Positions 36,695 to 47,210 of a stretch of DNA of 64,000 nt are shown here, piece by piece. Origin of the DNA: Cercophora sp. LCS_1 (taxonomy: Eukaryota > Ascomycota > Sordariomycetes > Sordariales > Lasiosphaeriaceae); the NCBI GenBank assembly GCA_036250225.1, contig JAPZLL010000040.1, positions 248,001-312,000 of the forward strand. Reading direction: 5' to 3'. Each line of letters starts with the position of its first letter. The stretch's first letter is position 1. Made by a program: the position numbers and the translations under genes. The notes below the pieces were generated by a model, which was not told where the DNA came from, searched no databases, and saw only the letters and a list, made by a program, of their open reading frames with translations.

Positions 36695-37329
36695 TGTTGC
36701 GAATGTGTGGCTTGGGTTGTTGGGCGAAAAACGATTCTGCGAGGAAGGAACTCGAGTTGGGAACCTGGATGTTGTGAGCTGGGAGGATCTCTCCGGTCTG
36801 CAGTCAACAAGCGCCCTTAAGTTTCGAAGTGTGCATGTTCCTCGCCGCAGCGGATGGCTCGGGGCTTTTCGTCTCGCGAGCACACGTCAACATAGCGTCA
36901 GGGGTAGCGCGCAGACCTACGGCCGTTGCCGACGCGAGGTACACGGCGGCGTGCATCCGTCTTTAGCACGACCGTTTGAGCATTTGGTTGGGAGTTCGCC
37001 TCGCATTTGTACCGCGAGGCGATCCGGCCGAAACATGGCATTATATCCGGGGTTGGGAAGCTGGTTTCGTGGGTTGGTGGTATTCGGCCGCGGTTCGAGC
37101 CAATGCTGATAGTGCGGTTGCGTAGGGTCTTTGGCCCAATGACGTTTTGTGATGGGCTCGGACGGAGCTGGGCCGGTCAATGCCTGAACCGCTGGACAGA
37201 GCGCGCTCCGGAGTTCGAAAACAGTGATGACTCGTAGTAGACGTCACTCGTCTCGACTCAACATGGAGCATTCCAGCCGTCGCTGCTGGTCTTTCACCTA
37301 TGGTGCCACTGGCAACACAGCCGGAATAA
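36695..37329. other. intergenic region
   Basis: Contains the upstream region of the NRPS-like gene (read leftwards) and the broken 5' end of the nitrate-reductase-like remnant. No full gene is visible. In particular there is no molybdenum-cofactor domain where an intact nitrate reductase would need one. Confidence 0.45.
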
Positions 37330-38510
37330 CATCAAGCCAAGATACCGCAAGACCGCGACTGGGAAGTTGTCGTGAGACTTCACCGTGGATCAACCGATGA
37401 GGAGATACGGCGTGAGCCGGACCACTCCATCGGTGTTCGCAACCGGGGCGACCGCCGCCCCGGTCTTACCAACAGCCAGAGCTATGACGAGGAGATATCC
37501 AAGGCCCTCAAGGAACTCAAGGAGCTTCGCAACAAGATTGACAGCGGCGTCTTGGTCAACTTTCGTGACTTGATACACCATCAGCCGGATTTTCACCTCC
37601 GCCACCCGAGAACCGGTCTCTTGGATGGCGCTACGTCTTGGATACGACTGAGGATTGGGTCAAGAAGGGACAGAGTTGGCCAGCGAACGCGAGACTGGGG
37701 GAGGGTCCGGGTCAGAATGGCGTCGTGGAGACACGGTCTAGCACATACACTTTTCAGCTTCCACACAATGGAAGACTAGGCCTGCAAACATGTCAGCACG
37801 TGCTAATCGGGTTCCACTTGAGAGATCGCATGGTTGTTCGACAGTACACGCCTGTTCGACCAATTCTTTCGCCGGTGACAGACACGTTCAACTTAACCAT
37901 TAAGACGTATTATCCCTCAGAGAACCAGCCTGGCGGGACAATGTCCAATATTCTGGACTGTATACCCCTCGGCGAGGAGGTTGAGATGTGCGGCCTCACG
38001 GGGGATATCATTTATCATGGCAACGGGCATTCTGTTATCAAGGGTTTGCGGACGCGACAGTTCCGGTTTAGGAAGGTGTCGTTGGTGTTAGGCGGGACGG
38101 GGCTTACACCGGGGTATGCGCTCATGAAGAGGGTTGCGTCGACGCCGGGGGACCAGACCGAGGTGATGGTGGTCTATGCGAATCGGACGGAGGGGAATAT
38201 TTTGTTGAGAGAGGAGTTGGATGGGTTGGAGAGGGAGTCGGGCGGCAGGGTGGGGGTCACGCGTGTGCTGGGTCGGCCTGGGGATGGCTGGGATGGGGAG
38301 AGGGGGCATGTGAGTGGAGATTTGTTTAGGAGGTGTTTGTTTCCCCCTCGGGAGGGGAGCGTGGTGTTTTTGTGTGGGCCTGAGGGTATGGTGCAGGGTG
38401 CTGCTGTGCCGGCTTTGAAGGGTGAGTTTTTATCCCTGACGATGAAGGTTGTGATGCTAACGGGCGTAGAATGGGGATGTGTGGAGGATGAGAACATGTT
38501 TGGCTTCTAA
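37330..38510 (+). pseudogene. truncated nitrate-reductase-like FAD/NAD module
   Basis: The C-terminal half reads as a ferredoxin-reductase-type flavoprotein: RQYTPVRP (FAD binding), GGTMSNILD, GGTGLTPGYALMKRV (NAD binding), CGPEGM and a terminal ENMFGF, with a 48-nt intron at 38422-38469 that restores LKEWGCVEDENMFGF. Upstream, EPDHSIGVRNRGDRRPGLTN and VNFRDLIHHQPDFHLRHP run in one frame from 37330, preceded by TAA and with no ATG. The continuation ENRSLGWRYVLDTTEDWVKK is in another frame, shifted by 1 nt near 37605-37608. Molybdopterin and cytochrome b5 domains are absent. I read this as a 5'-truncated, frameshifted relative of fungal nitrate reductase or cytochrome b5 reductase. If only the part from about 37638 is expressed, it could still be a small reductase. 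Confidence 0.6.
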
Positions 38511-38775
38511 TAACTGAGAGTATCAGAATGACAAGTTGCAACTCTGTTGTCGCTGACCTGCGACCCGATTGGCGGGACGCGCAGTCTCGCGACGCACCCT
38601 ACTTCCTAATTCAGAATCACTGCAATTTTAGCGCTGAACGAGAGGACAACAGCTGCCTCAGCCTCAACAACAAACAAGACAAACACCTACAAGCCCTCAA
38701 GGGTTGAGAAAAAGTCACTCCAATTATCACGCAACAAAATAGCCCATGGCCAACTTTCATGCTGCATTGTGCACA

Positions 38776-39984
38776 CTAATACGGATAAGCCCGAACGTCA
38801 TCCTCTCTGCTCAAATCCAACCCCCTGTCCACCTGTTCCTGATGTTTCCGATCCAAAAACTCCAACAACACATCCCCATACCTCTCCCTCCCCTTATACC
38901 GGCTGACATCATCTCCCCAGCTCCTCACCGCACTCGCCAACCGCCCCGGCACATACTCCTCCTCACAAATCTCCTTGATAGGATGAAAATACGTCCTAAT
39001 GGTAAACACAACCCCGCCACTCCGCGGCAGTCTCCTGAGCGTCTGCCTCTCGCTCCGAAACCAATGGTGCTCAATCGCCCGATCCTTCTCGGCCGTGGCC
39101 CACCCCACACCCTGGCTGTCCTCGCTCCCGATACTCCAGCTCCACGCCAAATCGTCATCCACCTGGAAGAAGTAATTATTCCGCGCCACCATCTCCTCTG
39201 GTCTGACCCGTCTAAAGAAATTCATCATCCCCTTTTCCAAGCGTTCCTTGAACTGCGGCACGTCCCCGCTGGTATGGATCTCGCTAAGTCCCATCGCGAA
39301 TTTATCCTCCAGTCGCCAAAACCCGGGTAACAAAATCGCGCCCGCGAGGAGGTAATACTGTCCATCTGGCCGCTCAACCATGATGGCCAGGTCGTCTTGG
39401 ACGAGACGGGCGCACGTGGCCATTGGGTCTTCGGCCAGGGGCTCCGAGATGTTCATTTTCTCACCGGAATAGAGATTCTCGATGCCGACTTCTGTGCGTC
39501 GATACAGAGCCGGATAGCGAGCCGGGAGGTAGTCGACGAGTTCCTGGAGGAGTTCAAGGGCGGCAGGATACGCTTCCGGGGCGGTGCGGACGCATTTGGA
39601 GCCGCGTTCGGCGAGACGGCGGGCTTTGTCGGCGTGGTAGCGTGGGTAGTGGTTGTCGAGCTCGATCCAGTCCGTGTGTGGGACTGTGCGGAGGCCCATT
39701 GTTACGTGGTATTTGGGGCCGTAGCGGAAGGGACGGTAGGGGAGGGGCTTGGTGTCGGTGAGGGACCAGTTTGGGTAGGGTGGTGGGGTTGGGAGTTTGA
39801 AGGGTGAGGGTGTCCATTTGCCGAATTCGCGGGGTGGTGTTTTGCTTGTTGTCGGTTGGGGTGCTGAAATTGGTTCGAATGATCTGAGACGGAGGATGAT
39901 GAGGACGGGGATGCTGAGAAGGGCGAGGAGTTTGATGGGGAGGGGAAGGGATGAAACGGCCGACAGGACAGATGAGAGAGCCAT
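38776..39984 (-). CDS. DUF3445 protein (heme-dependent oxidative N-demethylase family)
   Basis: A single exon of 402 aa. The N-terminus has a membrane anchor (LPIKLLALLSIPVLIILRL), then a Pro-rich spacer and the DUF3445 domain: FKLPTPPPYPNWSLTDTKPLPYRPFRYGPKYHVTMGL split over the start, then WIELDNHYPRYHADKARRL, ATCARLVQDDLAIM, PGFWRLEDKFAMGLSEIH, FFRRVRPEEMVARNNYFFQVDD and RSERQTLRRLPRSGGVVFTIRTYFHPI. The best-known relative is a dimethylamine-type heme oxidative N-demethylase; in fungi the substrate is mostly unknown. The ATG at 39984 (MALSSVL) is chosen over a non-ATG extension. It lies near the NRPS-like gene and flavoprotein remnant, so a role in tailoring an amine is possible but unproven. 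Confidence 0.85.
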   Translation of the reverse strand: MALSSVLSAVSSLPLPIKLLALLSIPVLIILRLRSFEPISAPQPTTSKTPPREFGKWTPSPFKLPTPPPYPNWSLTDTKPLPYRPFRYGPKYHVTMGLRTVPHTDWIELDNHYPRYHADKARRLAERGSKCVRTAPEAYPAALELLQELVDYLPARYPALYRRTEVGIENLYSGEKMNISEPLAEDPMATCARLVQDDLAIMVERPDGQYYLLAGAILLPGFWRLEDKFAMGLSEIHTSGDVPQFKERLEKGMMNFFRRVRPEEMVARNNYFFQVDDDLAWSWSIGSEDSQGVGWATAEKDRAIEHHWFRSERQTLRRLPRSGGVVFTIRTYFHPIKEICEEEYVPGRLASAVRSWGDDVSRYKGRERYGDVLLEFLDRKHQEQVDRGLDLSREDDVRAYPY

Positions 39985-40026
39985 GGTGAATGACGACGGC
40001 AACGGTAGCCGTTGAGGTTGATGAGA

Positions 40027-40051
40027 GATGATGATGATGATGATGATGATG
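40027..40051. repeat. GAT/ATG trinucleotide microsatellite
   Basis: About eight GAT units lie roughly 40 nt upstream of the DUF3445 start codon, probably in its 5' leader (ATC in the transcript sense). Confidence 0.8.
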
Positions 40052-40953
40052 GGATGGTGGTACTGATGATATAAACGCTCTTATCTGTGTTACCTTCATC
40101 ATCGGTTGGTTGGCTTATCTCCCCGCATTCGAACCCCGATCGTTATCTCCCCGCTATCGGGACTTTTTTACCGCATCCAGCATGGTGCTCCGCTCCCGCT
40201 CCGTTAGGCCCGGCCGTGTGGGGCCGACCGTTGGCAGGTGCCGAGCCGCCGGTTGTGCCCCCGCATCGGCGTCCATCCGACTGATTCAACAATCGGAAGC
40301 ATCTTACGCATTAAAATGCAAGTCATGCTGGGAGTATCCCTAATTTAGTTAGGCGATTTTGGCGGTAGGCGCTTGACTGCGGAAGAGGTGCCCCTCAACT
40401 TGTCTCGGGGGCGACACTCCGTGTCAAGGCACTCGACAAACACCAGACCGTGGTGACGTGGGCCGAGGAACGGCTGGTCTAGATCTCATCAGCCAACGGG
40501 ATGCCTGAGCGACATCTGTCCAATTACCAAGAGATACCGAGAGCAGCACCGGTTTTTCAATAAATATGGTCACGTCCCTGGACACCCGATCCCGCCGTAG
40601 CTCGCGCGCTCTCTCTTCGAAATGGTGAAGAACACTACCCAATCATGAAGCACGAAATCCCTTTCCTGACTCGCTGGTCTGTGATTGCGTGTGCATGTAA
40701 TTGTTTTGGCTGCGACTACCCTTCTTCATCTCAATTATGTTCAGGTCTTGTTTTAGCAGACAGCCAGCTGGAAACACGAAGACACGAGTCCGGGATATCA
40801 AATTAAGCACTTTGATCGTTTTGCATGTGTCAAGGTGACAATCTACCCCCAAGCCAAGCACCAACCAGCCCTATCGTACATGCCGAACCCCGAACCCACT
40901 CCATCATGCACCCACTGTCTCCCGACTACCCCATTTGGTCCATCTCCACACTT
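40052..40953. other. intergenic region
   Basis: About 900 bp between the DUF3445 gene (minus) and the 3' end of the hemerythrin gene (minus). No coding sequence or structured element is supported. Confidence 0.45.
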
Positions 40954-41684
40954 CTAGCTAAGAAACGTAGCACTCTTCTTCTCCTCCTTGGGGAACTTGG
41001 CAAACATGTCCCGCAACTTATCAATTGGTGTCGCCAACATGCCGGCCACCGTCTCATATGGCGGCTTATCCGTTACCATGGGATGGCTCCGCGTTGGCAC
41101 AAAATGCTTGGTCCGCGAAAAGCTGCTGGCCAATTCCTCCGAGTCCTCCTTCGCAATTGCCCTTTCCAGCGCAGGCAGATCCTCGCGCTCCTCCTCTCGG
41201 AAGTGACTTGTTAGGTCTTCCCACAGCGTCTGCAGAGCCGGGATGAACTCGTTGCTCTCGGGACTCATGCTCTGGAACGAGTAGAGCTTTTCTTTGACCT
41301 GTTCTTGGTGTAAACACAAAATGGGAGAATGGAAGGGAAGAGCATACATACAGCTTGATGCGAAGATCGGTCTCGGTCGGCCATTTGCTGGCCGTTAGGA
41401 CAGTACTTTTCAAAGGCCGGGTAAACGACAATCTCCTCAGCGATGGAGTGCCGGGCCAGTTCCCAGACAAACTGGTTTTGCCAACGCTTGATGGTGTCGG
41501 GATCCTTGCTGGTCATCATATTGTCGTAGCATGTTTCGAGCTCGCGGTGGTCGTGCTTGACCCGGTCCGAGACACGCGATGTGCTGAGAAGCCGGATGCG
41601 GGCACTGTTGACGAGGGGACGGCCCGAAAAGCCAAAAGGCGAGTGCGGGATGACTTTGGTGGTCAGAGGGCAGATGCGATACAT
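40954..41684 (-). CDS. hemerythrin-domain protein, likely mitochondrial
   Basis: Two exons on the minus strand, 41684-41352 and 41298-40954, encode 225 aa; the 53-nt intron (GTATGT..ACAG) is phase 0. The HHE metal-binding pattern is visible: KHDHRELE, ARHSIAEEIVVYPAFE, RSSHQAVKEKL and LTSHFREEEREDLPALE. Such domains bind a di-iron centre and can sense or carry oxygen or act in iron or NO handling. The first ~40 residues are rich in Arg, Ser and hydrophobics without acids (RIRLLSTSR), which looks like a mitochondrial presequence. The C-terminal part (PMVTDKPPYETVAGMLATPIDKLRDMF split over text) is usual for fungal members. Confidence 0.85.
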
Positions 41685-42015
41685 GGTGGCGGTTTGGTGG
41701 ATTACTTGGCGTTGTGCGTATCGTCGAGGTGGTGGTGGTGACGGTGGGTTGACATTCTGGAAATATTGGCTGATGATCCGCGAGACGAAATTGACCGATG
41801 CGAGGAGAGCATGCGTTGGGAATTACGCAACGGCGATGAATAATTCTGGTGCACAAAGAGCGTCATCAGACAGAGCCATCCGGGAAGCTTCGGGTCCGAT
41901 CAACGTCACCGACCCACAAATCCGGAGGTCCGGGTGTGAGGATGAACCGCCGTTCGACCCGCAGTTGTGACCATCAAACGAACCAGGACAAGCCTCAAAA
42001 TATCAGATGTATCCG
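41685..42015. other. intergenic region
   Basis: A 331-bp gap between the hemerythrin gene start and the HET gene stop, both on the minus strand. It should hold the hemerythrin promoter and the HET 3' UTR. Nothing else is evident. Confidence 0.45.
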
Positions 42016-44580
42016 CTAAATAATCGTGACCCAGCAAGGTATCCCGTCAATATCGTGTTCCTCGAGTGCTTTTTGGGGCCAAAACTCGGTTTTGAACTGC
42101 TTCTTTATTCTCTTTGTTGTTTTCTGCCGTCCATGGTTTAAAACGTCGAGCTCCGTCACTCGTTTTTCCGACTGGCGCATAGAAGCAACAGTAAGTCGTT
42201 TGAGCACTTCAGTCTCCCACCAGCAATCCCTCAACCAGGTAACAATGTCGATGAACCGTGATCGAAGTTCGAGTTTGCCGGTGCGGGCAAACACCTCGTC
42301 GATTGCCTTCTTTTCGTCCGCGTTCCCAGGAGTATGGCTTATGGGGATCCAGTTGAAGTCATTATTCCATTCCCAGATAGGCAGAGAGAGTTGATACGGG
42401 GCAACTCGACGACCGGTCTGCCCAAGGTCTACCGGGTTGAGGTACCATTTATCGACGTAGGCACGAGATTCCGCGGGGAAGCGGAAGTGGACGTATTTGG
42501 CCATGACATGCGAGGAGAATAACTGGCCTGGTTTGAGGCCTGGAGACCTTCCATTTCCGAGAAAGCGGATGTTGAGGCTCTCGTATTCGTGGAGGAAGGG
42601 ACTAGGATCATGAGCGCTGACGTCCTTCATCGCGCTCAACGAGTACGAGCGCACAATCTCAACAAGAGCCGCCAAGGTTTGTTTACTTTCTGTTGCTCCA
42701 GGAAATATCCGCCGTTGCAGCATCAGGGCTGTAGGCGTTTCGCGGAACCGAGCAAGCTCTGGAAGGACTTGTTCGACGTAAGGGTCGACGAGCTCGTACT
42801 CGACTGAGAACCGGGGGAAGCATTTCTCCAGCGAATGGAATGCGTGGACCTCGGAGAGTGGGCCGATGGAAAGGCTGTCTCTGAAGAGATTCTTGTGGTC
42901 CGCCTTTCGCGCAACCAGGCAGACCGAGTGCAGCACCGTGACAATACTGAAGTGGTTTCGGGCGCCGTTTGAGGTCCGCCGCATGACCAGTGGCTGGTTC
43001 GCATCGCGAAAAAATACCTCGTCCCCCAGCGAGATTTGAATACCCGCTGAATAATCGCAAGCCGCAAGTAGAATCAACGACGAGGAGCCACGGACGAGGA
43101 AGACATGAAGGCTGCGACCGCCTGGGTTCCAGGACTTGAAAACCATGGTTTGGTCCAGGAAACAGCCAAGATAAACCACACGAGACCGGATTCGGCAAAA
43201 CCTTTTCATATATAACGACAAGGCCCCTGCTGCATCGACCGATGGCTTCCGAAGTGGATGCAGACTACAACGTGCGTTTGCGTCAACCACAACGCTCGGC
43301 ACCCACTCCGGTCCAGCCGGTATCCCCAGCGCTTCAGCGGCACGGTATATCTCGTTCCAGAATTTGCTTCTTTCCAAACTGCTCGTCGAGTTGTTCAGTG
43401 AAGTCATTGCTCCCCCAGCCCTCCAATCCGGCATCCACGATGGCCACTTGGCCCACGCTCTCGCCCCCGCCGCATTCTCCAACACGTCTGCCACCCTCCC
43501 CAAGTTCATGACGCAATGCGCAAACAAGCCGGTAAAGACCTCGACAGCCGAAAGCCGATAGTCGGGGATCAGTCCAGCCGCTTCGCCATTCCCAACCAAG
43601 CCGAGAATGCCAAAGACCTTGTCCCTCACATCCGTCGCTTCACTGGCCTCGGTGACTCTCAACGCTCCAATCAAGCCCTCCCCAGAGACCTGACCCTGCG
43701 CAATACTCGCTATCCAACCTTTGAGCCCCAATTGCGCTACAGCCTGCCTATCGACCCGCCACTCGGCGCCGTCAAATGCAAAAACCACCTGCCACGCGAG
43801 CACCAACTCCTGGATCACCCACAATCTTGTGAAATACCGGTGTACCAGCATCCTCTCCAGCCTTGGCTTCCCAATTTGGGATATGTTGTACCGAGGCGGA
43901 TATCCACCACTGGCGCCTGCACCGCCGTCATTGAGATAAACAACAACGCGCGTAGCACCCTGATAGATTCTCCCCATCTGCGGAATCTGGCTCGCCTTTT
44001 CGACCGCAGAAGCCTGGTTTATGCAAATCGCGTCAACCCAGAGAATTCGAGGTATCGGACGGCGGAGATAAGCCAGCATGGCAGCACAGTTGGGCGTTGA
44101 AAGGAGCACATCGTAGAAAGGACCGATATAAACAGGCCGGACTGGGAGAGGATGAGGCGATGACCAAGTGTATGAGGCGGCTTCATATTCAGGTGTTGAA
44201 TCCCAATCGTGTGTCGAGAGTGTCAGATGAAGAGGGGAAGATGGATTGGTGCTTGGTGAGAGAGTCAAGAGCCGGATGAGGTTGAAAGGGAGCGGGGTCG
44301 GGTAGATTGGGGATGGCGATTCTTTGGTAGAACAAGGTTGCTCTGTCCGAACAACATTCCGAGAAGAAATGGAGGAAGTGTAAAGGGCTGTTGAAGGCCA
44401 AGTGAGATGGAGAGACGAGAGTGGTTCGTCGGCGGGAATGGAAGAATGTGGTGAGTCTGCGGGCTGCTGCGCGACCAATGCTTCGATGTCAGGGGTTGAG
44501 GTGCAGTTGGTGCAAAAGGGTAAATATCCCCGGGAGGTAATCTCTGGGGTTTTGCAAGTTTGGGGGTGCCATCGCGACAT
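42016..44580 (-). CDS. HET-domain protein (854 aa)
   Basis: A single exon. The start at 44580 (MSRWHPQTCK) is the first ATG; the frame continues upstream without one. The HET domain is at about residues 100-262: FNLIRLLTLSP, YEAASYTWSS (box 1), RILWVDAICINQ (box 2), EKASQIPQMGRIYQGATRVVVYL and RYFTRLWVIQELVLA (box 3). A small Cys-containing N-terminal motif (C9, C23, C26) precedes it. The long C-terminal region (about 300-854) is typical of HET proteins and has no repeats or nucleotide-binding motif. HET proteins in filamentous fungi trigger cell death when incompatible strains fuse; many copies have no known partner. The reading frame is intact over 2.5 kb without introns. Confidence 0.92.
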   Translation of the reverse strand: MSRWHPQTCKTPEITSRGYLPFCTNCTSTPDIEALVAQQPADSPHSSIPADEPLSSLHLTWPSTALYTSSISSRNVVRTEQPCSTKESPSPIYPTPLPFNLIRLLTLSPSTNPSSPLHLTLSTHDWDSTPEYEAASYTWSSPHPLPVRPVYIGPFYDVLLSTPNCAAMLAYLRRPIPRILWVDAICINQASAVEKASQIPQMGRIYQGATRVVVYLNDGGAGASGGYPPRYNISQIGKPRLERMLVHRYFTRLWVIQELVLAWQVVFAFDGAEWRVDRQAVAQLGLKGWIASIAQGQVSGEGLIGALRVTEASEATDVRDKVFGILGLVGNGEAAGLIPDYRLSAVEVFTGLFAHCVMNLGRVADVLENAAGARAWAKWPSWMPDWRAGGAMTSLNNSTSSLERSKFWNEIYRAAEALGIPAGPEWVPSVVVDANARCSLHPLRKPSVDAAGALSLYMKRFCRIRSRVVYLGCFLDQTMVFKSWNPGGRSLHVFLVRGSSSLILLAACDYSAGIQISLGDEVFFRDANQPLVMRRTSNGARNHFSIVTVLHSVCLVARKADHKNLFRDSLSIGPLSEVHAFHSLEKCFPRFSVEYELVDPYVEQVLPELARFRETPTALMLQRRIFPGATESKQTLAALVEIVRSYSLSAMKDVSAHDPSPFLHEYESLNIRFLGNGRSPGLKPGQLFSSHVMAKYVHFRFPAESRAYVDKWYLNPVDLGQTGRRVAPYQLSLPIWEWNNDFNWIPISHTPGNADEKKAIDEVFARTGKLELRSRFIDIVTWLRDCWWETEVLKRLTVASMRQSEKRVTELDVLNHGRQKTTKRIKKQFKTEFWPQKALEEHDIDGIPCWVTII

Positions 44581-45273
44581 TTTCTGAGTGGACGGTGAAT
44601 GATGGAAATGGATGCTGATGTTAGGTTCAAGCGGTGCCAACCTTGGCTGTTTCAGCCGACGTCAGCGACGACTTGTGGCTGAGAGGGACCTAGGTAAGCC
44701 AACCAGGCACCTGCCTGCCCACCATCCTCCCTCGACGCCAAAATTGCAGTGAGAAGAGGGGCGTACCTTCCGTTTCGACCCGTAGGCACTCAGCGCCAAG
44801 ACAGCGTGCACACATCGACCCGTCGACAATCATGTGACTCTGGCACTCTATTCGCCATCTGTGTTCCCCACTTCATTCAATCGAGCCGAAAACAGGTATT
44901 CGCCAGAGCGAAGACTCAGACAGGTACCTAGCCACCGTCGCCTTACTGCACCCCAACGACAGAAGGGAAACACATATATTCTTCAAACAAGCGCAGTGCA
45001 TCGGCCTTGGTTTACTATTGGTACCAATTGGCAATGGCCAACCGCAGTTGCAGCACGCCCAGAGTCACACCCGTTTGCTTGGACATGCCAATTGGTTGAA
45101 CATGCTCGGTTCATGCATCGGCTTCTCCCCGAAGAAGCCACCTGCAGCATGCTTGCTGCGGGGACCCCCCTCACAGCCATGGAAATCCCCGGGACAAGTG
45201 CATAAATTACGCAAAGAGGCCGTTACCTTGGCTGTGCTTCTTCACTCATGGTCGATCTTGAGCAGTTATCACC
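44581..45273. promoter_or_regulatory. divergent intergenic region
   Basis: About 690 bp between the start codons of the HET gene (minus) and the LaeA-like gene (plus), so both promoters should be here. No coding sequence is supported. Confidence 0.4.
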
Positions 45274-46665
45274 ATGGCCGAAAACCAGCCAGCGCAGCAG
45301 CAGACGTTCGACGACAATGACATCCTTGAGGTAGATGATGGCGATATAGATGGTGGCGATGCAGATTCGGCACTTGGCGAGGACGTTGCGGAATCCACCG
45401 CGTCTCTGACCTCTTCGATTCTTCGGTACAGAACGATCCACGGCAGGACGTATCATAGCGAGAGAGGCAATGCGCAGTACTGGTAATAATCTTGTAGTGA
45501 CTAGAGGGTAACGCGACTGTCACTGACGAGATATCCAATAGGGGGTCCAACGATGAGCGGCAGAGTGATGCCTTGGATATCAAGTGAGTCTGCTTCAGCC
45601 TGGAAATGCCGTATTTACCGTCGCCCACTGATACTATTCGAAGCCATCACGCCCTGACGCTTGCTATCGGTGACAAGCTGTTCCTGTCACCACTCCAGAA
45701 GGATAAAGTTAAGGTTGTTTCGTACCTCCTCGGGGACCAGGTGCAAGTGCTAATCACGATACACAGCGCGTCCTTGATGTAGGAACCGGGACAGGTATCT
45801 GGGCCATGTACGCGGCTCTGACATGGTTACCGCCAATGGATGCGCCGCTGACACCTCGCCAGTGATTTTGGAGATGAATCCCCCGACGCCGAAGTCATCG
45901 GTACCGACATTTCGCCCATTCAACCTACGTGGGTCCCACCCAATGTCAAGTTGTAAGTCCAGGCAAACCCTAGGCCCATACCTACCTTAGCCACCAGACT
46001 TGACTGACATTTCTCGTGCGCGTCACGAAGTGAAATCGAAGATTGCACCCAAGAATGGACCTTCCCTCCCGATCACTTTGATTTCATCCACATACGCGGC
46101 CTAGTTGGAAGCATCGACGACTGGGATGCTTTGTTCCGGAAAGCCTTTACCTGTCTGAAGCCCGGCGGTTGGCTCGAGAGCTATGAGATCTCGCCTGCTT
46201 GGGAAAGCGACGACGACACCATTCCAGTAGACAGCGCCATGGGCCGATGGGGCGGCATCTTCATTGAAGGCGGCCGGAAGTTTGGCCGCAGCTTTACTGT
46301 GGTAAAAGATGAGGTGCAAAGGAAGGGAATGGAAGCTGCTGGCTTCCGGAATATCCAGGAGAAGAACATCAAGGTAGGCACCTAGTCCCCTTTTCGGTTC
46401 TTCGTGCAAGACTCTGGAAATGACATTTATGCAGGCACCAATTGGGGCCTGGCCCAAGGACACACGATTGAAACAGATAGGCGTGTACGGTCAGATGGTG
46501 ATGGAGAGGGATGCAGAAGGGCTTTTGTTGTTTATGGCGGGCATGGTAGGCTGGACGAGGGATGAAGTTCTAGTCTATGTCGCAAAGCTTAGGCAGGAAA
46601 TACGGTCTGGGAAGCAGCATTCTTATTACCGACAAAAGTCCGTATGGGGACAAAAGCCGGAGTGA
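45274..46665 (+). CDS. LaeA-like SAM-dependent methyltransferase
   Basis: Seven exons encode 341 aa: 45274-45482, 45542-45583, 45644-45713, 45767-45807, 45863-45952, 46031-46373 and 46435-46665. The joins restore DINHHALTLAIGDKLFLSPL, RVLDVGTGTGIWAIDFGDE (SAM motif I, about residues 108-126) and GTDISPIQPTWVPPNVKFEIEDC. Motif FIHIRGLVGSIDDW and LKPGGWLESYE complete the class I fold. The N-terminus is acidic and disordered, followed by the family segment SILRYRTIHGRTYHSERG. The donor of intron 3 (GTTGTT at 45714) is weak; GTTAAG six nt earlier is an alternative that removes VK. LaeA-like proteins include global regulators of secondary metabolism, but most paralogues are local methyltransferases of unknown substrate. 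Confidence 0.88.
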
Positions 46666-47210
46666 GAATCGGGGGTAAGGGGTTGGAAGCTGCGGAAGCG
46701 ATGGAATTTAAGTGGGCAGGAGGACGTCAATTACTTTCTCAGTGAGAACAGACACGCATTTTCCTAGAAATGATTGTTTCAATCACACCTCAAACCTTAC
46801 TCCTCATTGGCCTTACTCAACACTAATGACATGTTATGAGGCGGGAGCTAGATACTCGGACGATGGGATCCGTACCCGAGGGAAAAATTGAAGACAACAT
46901 GGTTGGACGGGCGATTCCTCCACTGACTAATAGGACAAGCCAAAATGCATGGTTCTTCCCAAATTGCTACACGCTGTAAACGGCGGTTCCGCAAACATGT
47001 GTCTTCCAGGCGGCTAAACACGCGGCATCCCACCTCTCCACGCAACAATCCTGCCCGAGCGGCACGGCACATGGAGATCCAGTCTCTGTACAACGTCAAA
47101 CCGGGAATACTGTGGGCCAGCATTGAGGGGTCGAGCATATAACGGACGAGCCATTTCTCGTGGCCAGCCATGGTCGATTTTTCAGCAGCGACAACTGCAT
47201 CGTTTCCAAC
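46666..47210. other. intergenic region
   Basis: About 545 bp between the LaeA-like gene and the flavin oxidase gene, both on the plus strand. No coding sequence is supported. Confidence 0.45.
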
